Part shown: one piece after another, positions 61,100 through 64,000 of the stretch
Position numbering within the stretch: position 1 is the stretch's first letter
Layout of the letters: each line of letters starts with the position of its first letter
Translations under genes and position numbers: made by a program
Origin: Verrucomicrobiales bacterium
GTDB taxonomy: Bacteria; Verrucomicrobiota; Verrucomicrobiia; Limisphaerales; CANJXF01
Assembly: GCA_947478865.1 (NCBI GenBank)
Contig: CANJXF010000014.1
Location: 1 to 64,000 of the forward strand
Length of the DNA stretch: 64,000 bases
Direction of reading: 5' to 3'
Notes under the pieces: model-generated
Database searches by the model: none
What the model saw: only the letters and a program-made list of their open reading frames with translations
What the model was told of the DNA's origin: nothing

Positions 61100-64000
61100 A
61101 TGTCCCGCTATTTTGTCCGCACTCAATTGATCCGGGTGGCTGTGCTTGCGACCTGTCTCTGCCTTCCATGGGCAAAGGATCTGCAGGCCGCGGAGGCGTC
61201 CGCCGACCCGATGGATGCTTCCCAGTTTGTGGTTCGCTCCTGGCGGGTGGAAGACGGACTTCCGCACAACACCGTCAACGCCATCCTGCAAACCCGGGAC
61301 GGTTATTTGTGGCTGGGAACTGACGATGGGTTGGCGCGGTTTGACGGCGTGCACTTCACCGTCTTCGGCCTTCGCGAAGGATTGCCGAGCTTGCAGGTTT
61401 TGGCGTTGCTGGAGGAGCCCAACGGTGCGCTGTGGATTGGAACGAGCCTGGGTTTAAGCCGGCTGCAAAATGGACGCTTTGAGACTTGGACCACGAAGGA
61501 GGGATTAGCCGGGAATGAGGTCACGTCGCTGGCTTCAGAGCGGGATGGCTCAATCTGGATTGGCACCGCAACCGGACTGAATCTTTGGCGAGAAGGAAAG
61601 TTTCGCACCATGGGAATTGCTGAGGGCATTTTCGAGAAACGGGTCCGCGTGGTAGCCAACGGAGCCGCCGGAAGAACTTTGGTTTCGGTTTTCTACCAGG
61701 GCTTGCTGGAATGGAACGGGAGCAGGTTCACCCCGGTGCCCAGGTCTGCCAACACGCCGGAGGCCGCGCCGTTTTGCGTGTTATTAGACCGAAAAGAATA
61801 TCTCTGGGCAGGGCTGCCGGGCGGAATCGTCCTTTGCCGTGAAAAACACGAATGGCGGGAATTTGGACCGAACAACGGTTGGCCCGCCGGTGCAGTTGCC
61901 TGCCTGGCCGAAGGATCGGATGGGACAATCTGGGCTGGGGTGGGGCGCTCGGGATTGGCTTATTTTCCGAGCAACCGTCCACCGCAATTATTTCGTGAAG
62001 AGGCACTGTTAAAGGAAGAGGTGAAATCGTTGCTGGTGGACCGGGAGCAGAATCTCTGGGCGGGGACCGCCGCGGCGGGTTTGGTCCGCCTGACGCCAAG
62101 GAAGGTATCTATTTTCCGGATCTCGGCGGGAGATGCCGATGCGGTTGCTCGATCGCTTGCGGAAACACCCGGTGGTGTGCTTTGGGTTGGAACAACCAGT
62201 CGCGGATTGTTTCGAGTTCAGGATGGGACCGCCGGCCAACTGCTGAATGGCCCGCCCGTTCAAGGTTATCCCTATGTCAGCGCGGTTCTCTCCGCCAGGG
62301 ACGGCAGCGTTTGGTGGGGCGCCGGGCCAGCCCTCTTTCAGTGGAAAAATGGGGAGCTGCTGGCAACCTACACGACGGAATATAAAACCTGGCTGCGACA
62401 GGATCGGATTCGCGCCCTAGCCGAAGACCGCGCCGGCGGAATTTGGGTTGGGACGCAAAATGGACAACTTCGACTTTTGCGCGACGGAAAATTCATCGCA
62501 TTCACCAACGCGCAACCGGGAGCGCCGGTAACGGATTTGATCCAAAAACCCGACGGAACGTTGCTCGTCGGCACCTACGGTCAGGGATTGATCCAGATTC
62601 GAAATGGGAATCGCCTTACGCCGACCAACCAAAGCGGCTCGTCGGGGCTGTTCATTCTCGCCCTCCACCTGGACAGGGATGGAGTGCTTTGGATGGGGAC
62701 CGAAGGCGACGGGTTGGGCCGGCTGGAAGGGGGGCGACTGACGACGTTAAGGACGCAGCAGGGATTGATCAGCGAAACGATTGCGCAAATTGTGGAGGAC
62801 GACACGGGCTATATGTGGCTGGGCTCTTATCGTGGGATTCTGCGCGTGAGCAAGCGTGAGTTAAATGAATTTGCCGAAGGGCAAACCGGATTTGTCCATC
62901 CGCTGATTCTAAACCGTTCCGACGGAATGCCGTCCGAACAATGCATGCGGGGTTTCCATGCCGGACTGAAGACTGCCGCCGGACTTCTCCATTTTTCCAC
63001 AGCGAAGGGAATTGTGGTGGTCGATCCGAAACAGCAACGCGCCGATGTTTCACCGCCCGCAGTCTTGCTCGAAACAGTCGTCGTGGATGGCGATGTGAGG
63101 CGGGCGAAAGCTCATTCTTTAAATCAAGGGCAGGTCGCCAAAGTAGATGGTGTGGAGCAAACAGAGTTGTCCATTCCGCCTGGGAAACGGCGTGTGGAGT
63201 TTCATTATACCGGGTTGAGTTTGGGAGCGCCGGAAAGTGTCCGATTCCGGTATCGGCTTGAAGGGCTGGACGAGCGTTGGATTGAAACCGGAGTGCAACG
63301 CGTGGCCCCTTATTCGCTTCTGCCAGCGGGGCATTACAGGTTTCATGTCACGGCATGTAATAATTCAGGCATCTGGAACGAGCAGGGCGCCATCATGAGT
63401 TTTGTGGTTGAACCTTATTTCTGGCAGACATGGTGGTTCTACCCCTGCCTGCTCGGCGTGCTCGTAGGATGTGTTGTGGCGGTGGTGCGCTATGTCTCCT
63501 TCCGGCGCTTGCGGACACGTCTCCAACTGCTCGAACAGGAATCCGCCGTGCAAAAAGACCGCGCGCGCATCGCCAAAGATCTGCACGACGATCTGGGCGC
63601 GCACCTGAGCCAGATCGCGATGCTGAGCGAACTGGCGCAAACCGATTTCGAAAAACCCGTCCAGGCCCGCTCGCACATTGACCAGATCTTTCGCACCGCG
63701 CGCACGGTCACGCGTTCGTTGGATGAGATCGTTTGGGCCGTCAATCCGCGCAACGACAGCCTTGACCGTTTTGCGGCGCATCTCTGCACTTTTGCGCCAG
63801 AATATTTGCGTTCGGCGGAAATTCGATGCCGCCTCGACGTGCCCATGGAATTGCCCTCGACGCTTCTGCCGGCGAAGGCGCGTCACCACCTTTACCTCGC
63901 GTTCAAGGAAGCACTGCACAACGTCGTCAAACATGCCGAGGCTACCGAAGTCTGGCTTCGCCTCAAGGTCGGTGAACGGGAACTGACCCTGGTCATCGAG
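61100..64000 (+). CDS. hybrid propeller-type sensor histidine kinase, C-terminal end beyond the window
   Basis: An uninterrupted frame from the ATG at 61100 runs to the window end (967 codons). After a signal peptide come repeated two-component-regulator propeller units such as GLPHNTVNAILQTRDGYLW, GTDDGLARFDG and GALWIGTSLGLSRL. A Y_Y_Y-type domain follows, then a membrane helix (about 776-796), the phosphoacceptor box KDLHDDLGAHLS (H829, HisKA_3 type) and the N box FKEALHNVVKHAEA (N941). The large extracellular sensor probably detects a polysaccharide product. The rest of the ATPase domain and any receiver lie outside the window. Confidence 0.9.
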   Translation, partial: MSRYFVRTQLIRVAVLATCLCLPWAKDLQAAEASADPMDASQFVVRSWRVEDGLPHNTVNAILQTRDGYLWLGTDDGLARFDGVHFTVFGLREGLPSLQVLALLEEPNGALWIGTSLGLSRLQNGRFETWTTKEGLAGNEVTSLASERDGSIWIGTATGLNLWREGKFRTMGIAEGIFEKRVRVVANGAAGRTLVSVFYQGLLEWNGSRFTPVPRSANTPEAAPFCVLLDRKEYLWAGLPGGIVLCREKHEWREFGPNNGWPAGAVACLAEGSDGTIWAGVGRSGLAYFPSNRPPQLFREEALLKEEVKSLLVDREQNLWAGTAAAGLVRLTPRKVSIFRISAGDADAVARSLAETPGGVLWVGTTSRGLFRVQDGTAGQLLNGPPVQGYPYVSAVLSARDGSVWWGAGPALFQWKNGELLATYTTEYKTWLRQDRIRALAEDRAGGIWVGTQNGQLRLLRDGKFIAFTNAQPGAPVTDLIQKPDGTLLVGTYGQGLIQIRNGNRLTPTNQSGSSGLFILALHLDRDGVLWMGTEGDGLGRLEGGRLTTLRTQQGLISETIAQIVEDDTGYMWLGSYRGILRVSKRELNEFAEGQTGFVHPLILNRSDGMPSEQCMRGFHAGLKTAAGLLHFSTAKGIVVVDPKQQRADVSPPAVLLETVVVDGDVRRAKAHSLNQGQVAKVDGVEQTELSIPPGKRRVEFHYTGLSLGAPESVRFRYRLEGLDERWIETGVQRVAPYSLLPAGHYRFHVTACNNSGIWNEQGAIMSFVVEPYFWQTWWFYPCLLGVLVGCVVAVVRYVSFRRLRTRLQLLEQESAVQKDRARIAKDLHDDLGAHLSQIAMLSELAQTDFEKPVQARSHIDQIFRTARTVTRSLDEIVWAVNPRNDSLDRFAAHLCTFAPEYLRSAEIRCRLDVPMELPSTLLPAKARHHLYLAFKEALHNVVKHAEATEVWLRLKVGERELTLVIE

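Noticed and set aside
1-64000. CRISPR arrays, rRNA genes, prophage or integrase
   Set aside because: No regularly spaced repeats, rRNA signatures, integrase or phage structural genes were seen.

Overview
The window looks like a chromosomal segment from a member of Verrucomicrobia, most likely of the Pedosphaera/Limisphaera type. This is inferred from gene content, with no marker gene to prove it: secreted proteins with a shared C-terminal 'VQ-S-NL ... FYR' module, DUF1080 and Tat-exported Gfo/Idh proteins, a DUF4337 protein, a truncated secreted protein whose N-terminus is of a kind common in that phylum, a propeller-type sensor kinase, and short GC-rich palindromic repeats between genes. Most genes are housekeeping or lightly clustered. 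The mobile DNA seen is an IS5-like transposase fragment cut by the left edge and a decayed IS110-like transposase near 48.5 kb.

Left part (0-7 kb): the standout is a compact leftward operon (7030 to 2124). It encodes a 49-residue one-helix membrane protein, a CuA cupredoxin subunit, a B-family-like haem-copper oxidase subunit I, a SCO/SenC copper protein, and a cytochrome b fused to two [4Fe-4S] sites. Subunit I keeps all six metal-binding histidines but has Gln where true oxidases carry the cross-linked Tyr. That substitution, the gene order (norY-norS-senC-cytochrome b) and a textbook FNR/DNR-type box (TTGATCTAAGTCAA) upstream together suggest an sNOR-type nitric oxide reductase rather than an oxygen reductase. 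Downstream lie a secreted protein with a CxxCH motif and a small cysteine-bearing membrane protein.

7-21 kb: biotin synthase, an M14 carboxypeptidase-like enzyme, a DUF47-Pit phosphate uptake pair, an FMN reductase, a LOG-family protein, an M16 protease, a secreted endonuclease/phosphatase, larB-larC for the nickel-pincer cofactor, a Rieske protein, a zinc-type dehydrogenase, tRNA-Asn(GUU) and a secreted alpha/beta hydrolase.

21-35 kb: a secreted beta-helix protein carrying an apparent in-frame repeat insertion, a Gfo/Idh oxidoreductase, the HrpA helicase and a ZIP transporter. A scarred block follows: an amidohydrolase remnant, an outer-membrane beta-barrel protein, a sulfatase whose 3' part is replaced by the tail of an unrelated gene, a DUF481 protein, a palindromic repeat flanked by direct repeats, and a truncated secreted protein gene.

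35-48 kb: a UvrD/PcrA-like helicase, small membrane and lipoproteins, a HAD-Nudix fusion overlapping folB, a DUF58 protein, and the imuA-imuB-dnaE2 mutagenesis cassette.

48-64 kb: the IS110 remnant, a broken vanadium-haloperoxidase-like gene, an inositol-phosphatase-family enzyme, an NDUFA9/NmrA-like reductase, a GreA/GreB-family factor and a DUF4337 protein. Then comes a carbohydrate-related group (ceramidase-like protein, TIM-barrel isomerase-like protein, DUF1080 lipoprotein plus Tat-exported Gfo/Idh protein), the RNA 2',3'-cyclic phosphodiesterase ThpR, and a large propeller-type histidine kinase that runs off the right edge.
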